Position numbers and translations under genes: made by a program. A stretch of DNA of 64,000 nt, from assembly GCA_964030785.1 (NCBI GenBank), contig OZ034968.1, positions 65,449,399 to 65,513,398 on the forward strand, given 5' to 3'. Position 1 is the stretch's first letter. Each line of letters opens with the position of its first letter. Shown one piece after another: positions 34,064 to 44,801 of the stretch. This stretch comes from Siderastrea siderea. Its lineage: Eukaryota > Cnidaria > Anthozoa > Scleractinia > Rhizangiidae. Below the pieces are notes generated by a model. It saw nothing but the letters and a program-made list of their open reading frames with translations. It ran no database searches and was not told where the DNA came from.

Positions 34064-35452
34064 GTAAGTTCTAACAAGGTACGAATACAACCCTGGTATT
34101 CTGTTTTTTGTACCGTGGTGATCTTCAGACGTACTGACTTACTTAACTCGAACGATTATCGAAAAAAGTATTCGTTGTTGGAAGAAAATATTACTTACGC
34201 CTTCACCAAGAACGTTTTTTTTCGGTTGATTGCTCGTTAAATTGCTATTTAGCCCAGAACTTGAAACTGTGCCCTCTCTGATCTGCGCACCAACACAAAC
34301 TTGTCACCAACGCACTGTTACTGGATTTGGTCGCTTGTCAATTTTTTCCCTTTCTTGATTGACTTTCATTTATATTAGCAAAAGACTTTTCGCTTGCCTT
34401 TGACTGCTGCTTGGTTTTCAAAGTGTATTTCCTTGGTAGTCTGTTTAAAGTAATAAACTTTTTTCAACCAAGAAGCTCTACTAACCTTTGCTGTAACTTC
34501 TTTTCCGTGGTGACCGAAGAGTACAACGCGGGAAATACAACAAACGAATATTCCTGACCTTAGTTTCAGATTTTGACAAAACGCCTTGTTTTCGTATCCC
34601 CGAAACTAGTGGCTTCCCTCAGGTATTTTAAAAGCATCGCCTCTACCTTTTGCCGCTTTCAATAGAAATGATAAAAGGCAATTAATTTCCATTGATTTAC
34701 AAAGAGTGTGAGCTTTAAGTTTAACTGCAGTTTCTGGTTGAACAACATCAGCGAAAGGAAAATAGCCATGTTTTCACCAATGGCACAGAATTTTTGCAGT
34801 TTATTTTCAAGACCTTCATCCCCCCCCCCCCCCACCCTAAGATTTCTTTTTATTGTTTCAATACGAAGGATGCGGAAATATATACATAATTGACACGACA
34901 CACCTCGCTAGGCCGTTAAGATCCCGTTTATTCCTTGGTTAGTGTTAATCGTGCTTTGAGGAACAGAATCTAACCGGAGAATAAATTTTTATCCTCGATT
35001 AGCGTCAATTGGCTTTCTAAAAGCCGGGTGCAGGTTTTTAAATTTTGTTTTTCCATGAACTTGTTATATATGCCATTTGAGGGTTTTTGAGTTGTGCTAT
35101 GTCTTCCCAAGTAACCTTACCTACCTCTTCTCTTATTGACGCATCTTTTTTTTTTTTCTGTTGGAGACATGCTTGGAGTTGATCTGACCATTCTGAGATA
35201 GGGATACCTCTTTTACCATATATACCTAAAGTATATCATTATCAAATATATTATCTGGAATTGTAGCTGTTATGTTCGTAATTCCTGTTGCTTTAGTTAT
35301 CATTGGAACAATGTTGAGGCCTACATTAATATGTTACAAAATCATTTACTTAGTCACTTTCATTCAATAGTTGACATGTCAAGCAATGTTGAAATTGAGA
35401 CTAATCGTAAGAAAAACTTCAACAAAAGAAACAAAACCCTGGTTTTATAGCC
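34064..35452. other. Intergenic, no gene seen
   Basis: AT-rich sequence with a poly-C run at 34820-34832 and a poly-T run near 35149. Opposite-strand frames at 34659-34901 overlap the poly-C tract and look fortuitous. Confidence 0.5.
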
Positions 35453-35798
35453 GATTTCACTGCTATGTGTAGACCCAGGTTTTTCAAGCATGATTCATCT
35501 GCTGTGATTTGCCTGTCTTGATTCTATCATAACCACAAAGCGATGAAAGAAATTAGCAGAAATTCTGCATTACGGGCGAATCATGATTTCGCCCATAGTC
35601 ACAAAATAATTCTGGAAATTTGCGCATGAAATGAGTTCACAGAAGAAATACTAACTTCCTGATCTATAAAAAATTGCAAAAAAGCAAAGAATTTGCTAAT
35701 TGCCTTCATCGCTTTGTGACATGAGAGAATCAAGACAAGCGAATCATAGCAGATGAATCATGCTTGAAAAACGCGGGTCTCCACATAGCTGTGAAATC
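35453..35798. mobile_element. 346-bp MITE with about 95-bp inverted arms
   Basis: Left arm starts GATTTCACTGCTATGTG and runs through CAAGCATGATTCATCTGCTG. The right arm mirrors it, ending CACATAGCTGTGAAATC. The arms include CACAAAGCGATGAA and its complement. The middle is noncoding. No clear TSD was seen. Confidence 0.75.
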
Positions 35799-36420
35799 GT
35801 CTGTAATTTTTGCGGTATCGTTATAGTTTTATTAGGGCTCCCAGACGGAAAAATCAGGGCTCTACTAGGGCTCCATCAGATTGACTCCAGGATTTCATTT
35901 ATCCAGGATCAGAATTTTCCCCGGGCTTGCAGGCCTCCAGGGATCCAAAGACACCCCCTGTGGGACCCTAAAAATTGGCCCTAACTGCTAAAATGATAAG
36001 ACAACTCAAAAGCCATGCATTTCGAATCCATTAGTTACAGGAAGCCACAGGAAGCCTACAAAAATGAACTCAAATTTAAGTTGACACTTATCCTGGCACA
36101 TAGTTCAACACTAAATTTCCTCCACCTTTGATTGGTTTAAATTGAACACGTGACATAATGGTGCTCCTCCGCGGAGGAAAACTGTCGGAAATAGTGACAG
36201 TCCAGTGAAAAAAAAAAACGGGCAAATTGTACGCTTGAATAATTTTCGTGTGTTTTCCTTTCTTTTTCTTTGTTTTTTTGGGGGGGGTTTAAGGTGCTGT
36301 TTTTGCATCTGTTCGAGAAACTCAAACTTTGTGCATTGGAAATTCGAAAGGGTAGTTTTTGGGAGAAGAAAATTTAGTGGTGACAGGCTCCTGGTGGTGA
36401 ACAATAAAAATAATAGAGAA
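35799..36420. other. Intergenic, no gene seen
   Basis: No supported gene. G-rich and A-rich tracts at 36207-36290 generate spurious frames on both strands. Confidence 0.45.
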
Positions 36421-36684
36421 CCTTATTCTCAAATTTCGCGAGTACTAAATTTCGCGATTTTTTCAACATCGCGATATTTAAGAGCCATTTTCTGAGAATA
36501 TCGAGAATGGAAAGACACTCACAAAAAACCGAATTTTTTTTATTTTGCCAAAACATCCCTTTGGGTAAGCTAATTCAAGAAAAAATAATCCAAAGTTCCA
36601 ACGAGTTATTTAACGGACGAAAATTTAAAAAGTTCGAAAAATGCATAAAATGGCGGTTTTAGGGTCTCTAAACGGCTCAAATTC

Positions 36685-36990
36685 TCACTCAACTTTAGGA
36701 AGCCGGTGAGAGCGTAAAAAAGACTCTTTAAAACGAAACAAACCACGAACATTATTTAACTTTTCTACTTTAAAACTTTGTAATAAATTTGCCAATGTTT
36801 GGTTTCGAACATTTTCAAGCGGCGTTTTTATCGAGCCGCTCTTAACCTTGTTTATCACAAGGTAAAATGAAGGCCAACTTCGGCAGCTTAAAACGGCATC
36901 TGGTATGTATCGTTCAATGATTAAGACTACACAGAAAGCAAGCTCTGTCATTGTACTTTTCACCAGAAAAGTTACAGCTTTGGGAATCAA
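36685..36990 (-). CDS. Unrecognised exon-like frame, outward-facing, left arm
   Basis: The frame reads from IPKAVTFLVKSTMTEL through ERYIPDAVLSCRSW to HRLPKVE. The right-arm copy (40215-40490) keeps this frame. Of four nearby differences, two are third-position silent changes and two change residues, mildly favouring coding. No family is recognised. A signal-peptide-like frame (37408-37217) with hydrophobic VWNVVLLYCCVF lies upstream in the same direction, with a possible donor after GWQ, but its phase does not join cleanly here. Confidence 0.25.
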   Translation of the reverse strand: MIPKAVTFLVKSTMTELAFCVVLIIERYIPDAVLSCRSWPSFYLVINKVKSGSIKTPLENVRNQTLANLLQSFKVEKLNNVRGLFRFKESFLRSHRLPKVE

Positions 36991-37757
36991 ATACTTCCCC
37001 GTCAGTAAATTTTTACTGTTTAGTGATCTGAGCGGGTAGAATTATATGCAAATTACAGATTTAATTCCTGGAATAATCCTAACAATTACAAAGGTCGTTT
37101 AAAATAGTCTCACCATTAGTTACACATGCACGCACAATGTTTTTCCTGATCTTTGAAAGAAAGTTCTGCTTTCTTGAGTCTTGCTGAGTCTTATTATGTT
37201 AAAACAAAGCAGATTTTTAACGGCATTTCAACAAGACAGGAATCCACTCATTCAACTTAACCAAGACAACATCGAAAACACAGAGAAACGACGTACTATG
37301 CCGCCTACCTTGCCAACCGAAAACGCAACAATACAACAGAACAACATTCCAAACTGTAAACAAACGAATTTTCAGTTTCCTGATTGAGCGAAGATATTTT
37401 AAACTCATCGCCTAGAGGAATACTCGGAAAGACAGGTGACCGCAGCACTGACCCGCACGTGTCACACCACACTAACAGAGAGAGTCACGTATTCGATTTT
37501 TGTTATGTGATTTGAGATAAAAACTTGGTGGAAAGTTAAAAAGAAAAAAAACTTGCAACGGATAGCTAGTACTTTGTTGGATTACATGTTAGCACAAGCT
37601 CCACACAGGAATGTTTACGGTCACGACACTCTCTATTTAAAGCGCAGTAATTTCGCAATGTACGTGCTGTTGTAATTTTACTACTAATTTAATTACAGCT
37701 CATGAAATAAAATAAATATTGCAGTAAGTTACATTCACAGTGAGTAAGTACTGATAT

Positions 37758-37953
37758 ATGGCGTCGTGTAGTTTTTCCACTCTTCTGGAGAGGGTTACTG
37801 CCTGTGGATTAAGCAGTTGTTACCCAGGCCACGTTGATGTTGCTTCCCTAAAAGAATGCACAAGACACATCTCGCGGCATCTTCAATTGCACGGACTATA
37901 AAGTGAAGATAAAGCGGTTGACAGTGAATTCAAGTTGTTGTTAGCCCAAGCAG
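37758..37953 (+). pseudogene. Inward-facing first exon, left arm copy, with in-frame stop
   Basis: ATG starts MASCSFSTLLERVTAC, then SLKECTRHISRHLQLHG, and the exon ends at a donor (GCAG|GTAATG). Compared with the right-arm copy it has a three-base insertion, TAA, that adds an in-frame stop after LHGL. The product is unknown. The same exon type occurs at 39315-39507 and, diverged, at about 57852-57950. Confidence 0.5.
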
Positions 37954-38067
37954 GTAATGTTATTGCACTTTGTTCTGTAATTACTGTGTTCCATAATTTT
38001 GGCCACAGATACTTGGTGGCACTCGGCGTCCCGTAATCTAGGTTCTGCAGAGTCGCACCACTCCCCT

Positions 38068-38230
38068 GCCCTCCGAAGGTTTTTCTCCGGGTACTCCAGT
38101 TTTCCTTCCTCCATAAAAACCAACATTTCCAAATTCCAATTCGACCTGGACGTAGGGCCATAAGGGAGACTACAGTTTGACTGTAATTATGCACCCTACT
38201 GAAATAAAGTGTATTTATTTATTTATTTTT
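38068..38230 (+). mobile_element. Partial SINE (3' part), copy in left palindrome arm
   Basis: It carries the central stretch GGTTTTTCTCCGGGTACTCC and AAAACCAACATTTCCAAATT found in the SINE at 3.2 kb, and ends in an ATTT-repeat tail. The tRNA-like head is missing. The right arm lacks this insertion at the matching point, so it arrived after the arms formed or was lost there. Confidence 0.7.
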
Positions 38231-39314
38231 ATTTTGACCAATGTTTGGGTGTAGGAGTGACGCTGCGGGTTTGACACCCTGGCCCTGTTTAGGACAGAAA
38301 AACGAAATGGAATGTCGATCGTACTGACCATACCCGGTTGGGGAAGACGGGCATAACATTATATACCATGCTTAGGGACAGAGACCAAAAACCGTATGCT
38401 GTCTAGCGGCAAACCCCAGTATAGTCCACATAAGGGAGTAACCCTCCCTTCCGGGCGGGGGGGAGGGGGCTGGTGGTGCCATGTTTAGCATGACGATAGC
38501 ACGATGTAGTTTCAGCCGCCAAAAATTGAACTTCAATGCAATCTTCCTTGGTAGCAGTTCGAGCGAGCGAGACGGGGAAGCCACGCAGGCCCATGCGAGA
38601 ACTCGCCCACATGATACTTTTTCTCGCTTTGCCATTTTAGCTAGCCCTTTTTTGGTTTTTGCGTCATGGGGTTGAAAGCCAAAAATCAAAGATAAATATG
38701 CTTTGAACTCTAGGCTTCCAACCTCATGACACAAAAACCAAATAGCAAAGCGAGAAAGGGTATCATGTGGGCGAGCTCTCGCATGTGCCCGCGTGGCTTC
38801 CGCGTCACGCTCGCTCAAACTGCTGCCAAGTAAGATTACAGCAGGGGAAGTTCAATAATCAGATCGTGCTATCGTCCATGAATATTCTGCTACAGTTGAG
38901 CGAGTTAAGGCTAAGCACGGCACTCCCCCCCCCCGGTAGGAAGGGCTACTGCCTAATGTGGTCTATACTGGGGTGTGCTGCTGGACAGGATATGGTTTTG
39001 GTCTCTGTCCCTAAACATGGTAAATTATTTTATGCGCATCTTTCCCAACCGGGTATGGTCGGTACCATCGACATTCCATTTCGTTTTTCTGTCCTAGACA
39101 GGGCCAGGGTGTCAAACCTGCAGCGTCACACCTTCACCCAAACGTTGGTCAAAAGACCCTTTCTCACCCCCCCCCCCCCCACCCCCGGGAGCAGGAGGGC
39201 ACAGGAGTAGCGCGACTCTGCAGAACCTAGATTAAGGGACGCCGAGTGCTATGAAGTATCTGTGGCCAAAATTATCGAGCACAGTAATTCCAAAACAAAA
39301 TGCAATAACATTAC

Positions 39315-39507
39315 CTGCTCGGGCCAACAACAACTTGAATTCACTGTCAACCGCTTTATCTGCACTTAGTCCGTGCAATTGAAGATGCCGCGAGATGTGT
39401 CTTGTGCATTCTTTTAGGGAAACAACTTCAACGTGGCCTGGGTAACAACTGCTTAATCCACAGGCAGTAACCCTCTCCAGAAGAGTGGAAAAACTACAGG
39501 ACGCCAT
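39315..39507 (-). CDS. Inward-facing first exon, right arm copy, intact
   Basis: It starts MASCSFSTLLERVTACGLSS and ends LLLARAG at a donor (GCAG|GTAATG). Length is 193 nt (64 codons plus one base), against 196 nt in the left arm. No stop interrupts it. The family is unrecognised. A diverged relative of the last 33 codons lies at about 57852-57950, also ending KLLLARAG|GT, so this is a repeated exon family. Downstream exons were not found before the palindrome centre. Confidence 0.45.
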
Positions 39508-39857
39508 ATATCAGTACTTACACACTGTAAATGTAACTTACTGCAATATTTATTTTATTTCATGAACTGTAATTAAATTAGTAGTAAAATTACAACAGCA
39601 CGTACATTGCGAAATTACCGCACTTTAAATAGAGAGAGTCGTGACCGTAAAAACTCCTGTGTGGAGCTTGTGCTAACATGTAATCCAACAAAGTACTAGC
39701 TATCTGTTGCAAGTTTTTTTTTCTTTTTAACTTTCCACCAAGTTTTTATCTCAAATCACATAACAAAAATCGAATGCGTGACTCTCTCTGTTAGGGTGGT
39801 GTGACACATGCGGGTCAGTGCAGCGGTCACCTGTCTTTCCGAGTATTCCTCTAGGCG

Positions 39858-39957
39858 ATGAGTTTAAAATATCTTCGCTCAATCAGGAAACTGAAAATTC
39901 GTTTGTTTACAGTTTGGAATGTTGTTCTGTTGTATTGTTGCGTTTTCGGTTGGCAAG
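39858..39957 (+). CDS. Outward-facing signal-peptide-like exon, right arm
   Basis: It begins MSLKYLRSIRKLKIRLF and continues VWNVVLLYCCVFGWQ, basic then hydrophobic, like a signal peptide. A possible donor (CAAG|GTAGGC) ends it at 39957. It lies about 350 bp from, and head-to-head with, the inward exon at 39507, suggesting a shared divergent promoter. The left arm has the same arrangement. It could be chance. Confidence 0.25.
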
Positions 39958-40214
39958 GTAGGCGGCATAGTACGTCGTTTCTCTGTGTTTTCGATGTTAT
40001 CTTGGTTAAGTTGAATGAGTGGATTCCTGTCTTGTTGAAATGCCTTTAAAAATCTGCTTTGTTTTAACATAATAAGACTCAGCAAGACTCAAGAAAGCAG
40101 AACTTTCTTTCAAAGATCAGGAAAAACATTGTGCGTGCATGTGTAACTAATGGTGAGCCTATCTTAAACGACCTTTGTAACTGTTAGGAGTATTCCAGGA
40201 ATTAAATCTGTAAT

Positions 40215-40508
40215 TTGCATATAATTCTACCCGCTCAGATCACTAAACAGACGGGGAAGTATTTGATTCCCAAAGCTGTAACTTTCCTGGTGAAAAGCAC
40301 AATGACAGAGCTTTCTTTCTGTGTAGTCTTAATCATTGAACGATACATACCAGATGCCGTTTTAAGCTGCCGAAGTTGGCCTTCATTTTACCTTGTGACA
40401 AACAAGGTTAAGAGCGGCTCGATAAAAACGCCGCTTGAAAATGTTCGAAACCAAACATTGGCAAATTTATTACACAGTTTTAAAACAGCAAAATGCCACA
40501 TAAATTGA
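40215..40508 (+). CDS. Unrecognised exon-like frame, outward-facing, right arm
   Basis: Counterpart of the left-arm frame at 36685-36990. The matching part ends at LANLLHSFK, exactly where the 2.75-kb segment absent from the left arm begins, so its C-terminal end is replaced by unrelated residues. No domain is recognised. Confidence 0.25.
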   Translation: MHIILPAQITKQTGKYLIPKAVTFLVKSTMTELSFCVVLIIERYIPDAVLSCRSWPSFYLVTNKVKSGSIKTPLENVRNQTLANLLHSFKTAKCHIN

Positions 40509-40800
40509 TGGAACTATATGGCATCAATTGCTTAATGAGCAACTGTTAGGGGGAGGGGGTGGTTTTATTACTCAATCAACAGAACAATATGATTCAAATG
40601 AGGCCCTGTTAGGGTTTTAGGGGCATGTCCCCCCCGGAAATTTTTGAAATGAATATGCGCTGAGATGCAATCTGGTACATTTTGAGACAATTTTCAGATG
40701 TTACAGTGGGATTGCATTTTATTTGTCATATAGTGTCCTTAGACAGGGAATACGTACTTCATGTGCACTGACCTCGTTAAGACATGTTCGTGCGCTCCAG

Positions 40801-40935
40801 ATCTAATTGGAATTTGGAAGCGTTGGTTTTTGAGGAGAGCAGGTCTGGGGAAATCCGGAGTACCCAGAGAAAAACCTCTCGGACGAGAACCGACAACAAA
40901 CTCAACCCACATAATTATGACACCGGGACCGGGAA
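40801..40935 (-). mobile_element. SINE fragment
   Basis: On the minus strand it has GATTCCCGGTCCCGGTGTC (B-box side) followed by GGGTTGAGTTTGTTGTCGG, then the shared central stretch with TTTTTCTCTGGGTACTCCGG and AAAACCAACGCTTCCAAATT. The A-box part and tail are absent. It belongs to the same family as the element at 3173-3432. Confidence 0.7.
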
Positions 40936-42069
40936 TCAGCTTGTCTGGAAACTATTCATTGGTGACATCTTCTCCCTCTGGGACACAGCCAGAGAAGAGA
41001 TTACACAGTTCAGTTTTTAACAAACACCATCAAACTATCAAGCTTGCAGCTGAAGTATCCAAAACAGAAACAAAGTTCTTTGACACTACTGCATGAATAC
41101 AAAGGCGAAAGATTTAAAACCGAGTTGGTGCAAAAACAAAACAAGAAAATCTTCACTCAGCCCTTTGTAATGCAATATTTCTCGGCAGTGCCAAACGTAA
41201 AACCAATACTCATGAACAGCTGGCATTTTATAAAACAGCAACCATTGCTTAATGAGCTTTGCTCATGAGAGCAAAACTCTAGAAAGGCAAAAACACATGC
41301 GTAGGAGTCGTGCGGGCCTGTAATTCTTTTTAACACTAAAAAGTGGATCAAGACTTTAAATAACACTAATCAAAACTGCAGTTACAACCACTGGCTTAAA
41401 TTTTAAGGTCATTTTAAAAGGCTAAAACAAGCGCACAAAAGTCGTGCAGGCCTGTCACTGTTTTTAACAACAGAGCCTCAGGAACCACCCCTACATTTCG
41501 TCAGGGGTATGGAAATACAACCCCTGACATACCTGACATACGGTAACTAAGTCTATTTATCAATATTTATGTGACACGAAATGGTAATTAGGGGTTACTA
41601 TATATAGATTGTTTTAAAATTTTATTTTAGGGATATATTTGTTTACAAAATTGGGATACGGATTATTTTCAAAATTTACCCAGGAATATGGATTATTCAG
41701 ACCCCCCCCCCCCCCCAACAGGGCCTCTCAAATATGGCCTCTTTTATCATCTGATGCCAAAAAAGGTGTCTTTTAAACCCCAGCTGCTACAATTACCAAA
41801 AGTAGAAAAACACAAATAGAATAAGGATAAGGATAAAAAAAAATGAAAATTATTCTTAATGTGGCCATGGAAAGTGATCATAAATATAAAACCAAAAGCT
41901 GCCATTTAATACAAATTTTTTTTCTCGAAAATTAATCTTAACTTATGTTAAATTTTGTCAGCTAAGAGCAATGAAGTTGTGATTTACCACTTAACCCACC
42001 TACACAACAAAGTAAAAAAGCAAGAACACTTTTTTCTAATCTAAATAAAAAATCAACAGAATGACTTAC

Positions 42070-42996
42070 GCCGGTTCGTCCTAACTTGGTAAGGCTAAGC
42101 AAAGTTTGCCACGCTTGGTCCGGGACCCTGGACTGTAGCTTGAAGTACAATAGGGTCCAGTCTGGTACCCTAAGAGATTGAAAAAACTGGGGGGTACTGT
42201 CCCCCAGCATGGTCTCCAACGCTTGCAGTGGACTGCTCTTGTTTGTGACTTTTTCAGCGATGTCGCTGAGCAATCGCGCTACATCAGGATTGTGGACCTC
42301 ACCAGCGATCAAATCAGCGAGATGGACGTGAAATTTGTCGCAAACATCGCTGATCGAGGCCCACACATCCTCGGCGATCTCCTCCTCCTTCTCCTGCTTT
42401 GGCTTCTTCTCGTTTCCGTCTGGTGTTTGTTTTCGGCTGAAATTTTGTATATCTTTAGAGAGAGATTCCAGTTGCTCCCATGCTCGATCGAGATCAGCTT
42501 TTAGTTGATCGTTTTTCTTTTCAACATCTGTTGTGGCATCAGACGCAGCTTTCAGCTCCTCGCGAAAGATGTCGCTCGACGCTGCACGGATCTCATCAGG
42601 CTCCGTTCCGATGCTAAGGGAATTGATGGCATCAATAAGCCAAATATACTTGGCTTCTCCTTCTTTAAATTTCTGTCGGAGGATAGCAGCAACAACTCCA
42701 AATAATGAGGCGATGGCCACTCTGTTTTCCTGTAAACATCGTCGGTCCAAACTCCCGCCATTTTTCAAGTCCGTGAGCTGGACCGTGGAAAATTCGCTCG
42801 GGAAAGTTGCCACTAACGGGCTAGTTGAAAGAAATTTGCCCACCTTTATGCCACATATCTTTGCATTAAGGACAAACCATTGCCTTGATGCGAGTGTAGC
42901 AGTAGAATGCAGCAATTCAGCTCTTCGAAGTTCGAAGGCCTCCATAACTGCACTCGACCACGGGAAACTGAGCTTTCCCGCTTTTTGCCTGCGCAT
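42070..42996 (-). CDS. Unknown protein, first exon of 309 codons
   Basis: The frame opens with MRRQKAGKLSFPWSS just after an in-frame stop. It runs 309 codons to a consensus donor (GGC|GTAAGT) at 42069-42064, ending in LTKLGRTG. It is a soluble-looking protein. The middle (about residues 130-215) is rich in Glu, Lys, Asp and Gln and is a likely coiled coil (SDATTDVEKKNDQLKADL). After it come an acidic stretch and VWASISDVCDKFHVHL. Beyond the donor the frame soon becomes non-protein-like. No further exon is recognised before the palindrome sequence. The family is unknown to me; multi-copy, transposon-linked genes in cnidarians are a possible source. It lies near the right end of the 2.75-kb segment unique to the right arm. 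Confidence 0.6.
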
Positions 42997-43234
42997 ATTT
43001 TATATGAGATCCAATCTCGAAATGTCAAAAGGCCGCTCCAACTCCTCAAAATAAACAGGTTTCACCGTACACGTACACAGCAGGAACGGAGTTTGTACAA
43101 AATATAAAGCATTACAAAAGCAATTTTTTACAAGCTGTCAACGCAATGATGGAAACTTAGCCGGATTATGACGTCACGCCATAGCAACGAGCCTTCTCGA
43201 ATATTTGAACTTCCGTTTGCTTGTGGCTCGTGAT

Positions 43235-43516
43235 GTTAAATAATGTTCGTGGTTTGTTTCGTTTTAAAAGAATCTTTTTTACGCTCTCACTGGCTTCCTA
43301 AAGTTGAGTGAGAATTTGAGCCGTTTAGAGACCCTAAAACCGCCATTTTATGCATTTTTCGAACTTTTTAAATTTTCGTCCGTTAAATAACTCGTTGGAA
43401 CTTTGGATTATTTTTTCTTGAATTAGCTTACCCAAAGGGATGTTTTGGCAAAATAAAAAAAATTCGATTTTTTGTGAGTGTCTTTCGAATCTCGATATTC
43501 TCAGAAAATGGCTCTT
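43235..43516. repeat. Right arm of the large palindrome, outer part
   Basis: Inverted match to 36480-36760, from GTTAAATAATGTTCGTGG to CTCAGAAAATGGCTCTT. Identity is very high by eye. Confidence 0.9.
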
Positions 43517-44008
43517 AATACTCGCGAAATATAGGACACGGGAAGATTAAAATCGCGTAATTTGATACTATGTAATTTCAATAAAATAATCAAATTCAAG
43601 CTGTTGCTTTATTACTGTTATTACTGTTATTCCAACATGTCTCAGCTTCATGTTTTGTTTTGTTTTGTTTTTTTTGTTTGATTTTGTCCATCAGTTATCT
43701 TCCACTGCATCACCGTCTCGCTGTCCAAACTGTCCTCTGCCGCTATCCGGGTATTTAGACTGTGGGATACCTTATGGTTTGTTATGTTTAGCTTGTTTTG
43801 TTTGCTATTGTTTACGATGCCGATCATATTAATTATGCTGAGTACAGTTCTGAAGAAGAATAGAAAAAAATCGCGAAATTTAATACACTCCAATTCTAAT
43901 TTCCTCTCAAAATCGCGAAATTTAATACTCGCGAGATATCAATGGCTCTTGACTTTTCGCTAAAGTTAATACTCCCGCTATTTAGTAAGAATAAGGTAGT
44001 TCTGTCTC
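43517..44008. other. Sequence with repeated TCGCGAAATTTAATACTCGCG motifs
   Basis: AAATCGCGAAATTTAATAC-type motifs occur at about 43870 and 43905-43935, with related ones at 43525-43560, near the outer end of the palindrome. A TTTTG repeat tract lies at 43652-43675. No gene is supported. Confidence 0.5.
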
Positions 44009-44150
44009 GGGATGCACCGACTAATAGTTTCCCTTTGGAATCTTGACGTTCTTAAAACTAGCATGGAAACCCTCGAGGTTTTGTTCCTGGGACTAATATT
44101 TGTTTGAAGAGCATCATATTTCCTTGGGGCAACTATCAGTCGATACTCCC
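44009..44150. repeat. Inverted repeat, MITE-like
   Basis: GGGATGCACCGACTAATAG with TTTCCCTTTGGA on the left faces CCTTGGGGCAACTATCAGTCGATACTCCC on the right. An inner palindrome centres on CTCGAG. It is noncoding. Confidence 0.55.
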
Positions 44151-44544
44151 TCGAAACCGGTTCCTGCATGCAGTAAAAATATTCCTATATATCAAGAAGA
44201 TACATAAAATCAACAAAAACAGCCCGACAAAAATAAGGGTGGATTACGTTAGTCTCAAGAAGAATTAAAATTTACTATACAAAATACAACTAGGAAAGCT
44301 TTCGCTTACAAACAAAGATATAAACCAGGATATAAATTAATTAAATAATTTGAAAAGAGTATGTATCCAAAAAGAAATAATCATCAGCATGCAGCTAAAC
44401 TATGCAAAAACTAACATGAGGGAAAAAAAAAACGGCAGGGAAAATCATAAATGATCATGAGCTACTGGCCAAAAAAAAAACACATCAAGTACACGTACCA
44501 TTGCATTTTAAAGATAGAGAAGACGCTAACCAACTCTATTAGAC

Positions 44545-44801
44545 ATTAGTATAAATCTACTAGCGTTCTATCATAAATGCTGCAATCTGATTGGCTACCC
44601 TACTCGCTATCTATTCATGATAGATAGTGAGTAGCGAAAAGGTGCGTGGCAGGCACAGTCTCATACTTCAAAATAACAGTGCAGTGATGTAAAACTTTTC
44701 ACTTTAGTGGAATATTAATCGAGATTTATACTAAAACAATTAGATTATTCCCTCTCGATTTCTATGCGCGATAGAAATCTCGAGCTCATAATCTAATTGT
44801 T
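44545..44801. repeat. Cluster of palindromes (hairpins)
   Basis: TTAGTATAAATCT at about 44546 is mirrored by AGATTTATACTAA near 44722. Inside lies CTACTCGCTATCTATCATG-type hairpin sequence (about 44602-44637). At 44735-44801 AACAATTAGATTA...CTCGATTTCTAT is mirrored around GCGCG. They are probably two adjacent MITE remnants. Confidence 0.6.

Larger units (their letters stand above)
36480..38680. repeat. Left arm of the large palindrome
   Basis: Segments 36480-36760 and 36769-38680 match, in inverted order, 43516-43235 and 40484-38713. Identity by eye is high with scattered substitutions and indels. Within the arm lie an outward exon-like segment, an inward-facing exon (37758-37953) and a partial SINE (about 38068-38230) absent from the other arm. 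The centre is a 32-bp spacer, 38681-38712. Confidence 0.88.
38713..40484. repeat. Right arm of the large palindrome, inner part
   Basis: This is the inverted counterpart of 36769-38680. It starts at GGCTTCCAACCTCATGAC, the mirror of GTCATGGGGTTGAAAGCC. It contains a poly-C tract at 39169-39181 where the left arm has the SINE. At 40484 the match stops at GTTTTAAA and resumes at 43235. Confidence 0.88.
40485..43234. other. 2.75-kb segment present only in the right palindrome arm
   Basis: Left arm 36761-36768 holds only eight bases where the right arm has this segment. It carries a SINE remnant (about 40801-40935), a poly-C tract (41701-41716) and the 309-codon exon at 42070-42996. It may be an insertion in the right arm or a deletion from the left. 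No target duplication was seen. Confidence 0.8.
36421..43996. mobile_element. Candidate 7.6-kb foldback element around the large palindrome
   Basis: Both outer boundaries carry CCTTATTCT followed by diverged AAATTTCGCGAGTACTAAATTT-type motifs in opposite orientation (left 36421-36460, right about 43950-43996). TTTCGCGA-type repeats also recur at 43525-43560 and 43870-43945. This suggests terminal and subterminal repeats of one element. No matching target duplication was seen, so the ends are provisional. Confidence 0.35.

Noticed and set aside
38372..39210. Frames of about 148 codons on each side of the palindrome centre
   Set aside because: They are mirror readings of the same GC- and poly-C/G-rich arm sequence; no domain, no consistent conservation.
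42178..43054. Plus-strand frames of up to 173 codons
   Set aside because: They lie opposite the 309-codon minus-strand exon, which has a donor site and protein-like composition.
36480..43516. Palindrome as a simple sequencing artefact (missed adapter)
   Set aside because: Such artefacts give near-exact arms. Here arms differ by substitutions, a SINE, a three-base insertion and a 2.75-kb segment. An assembly join error remains possible.
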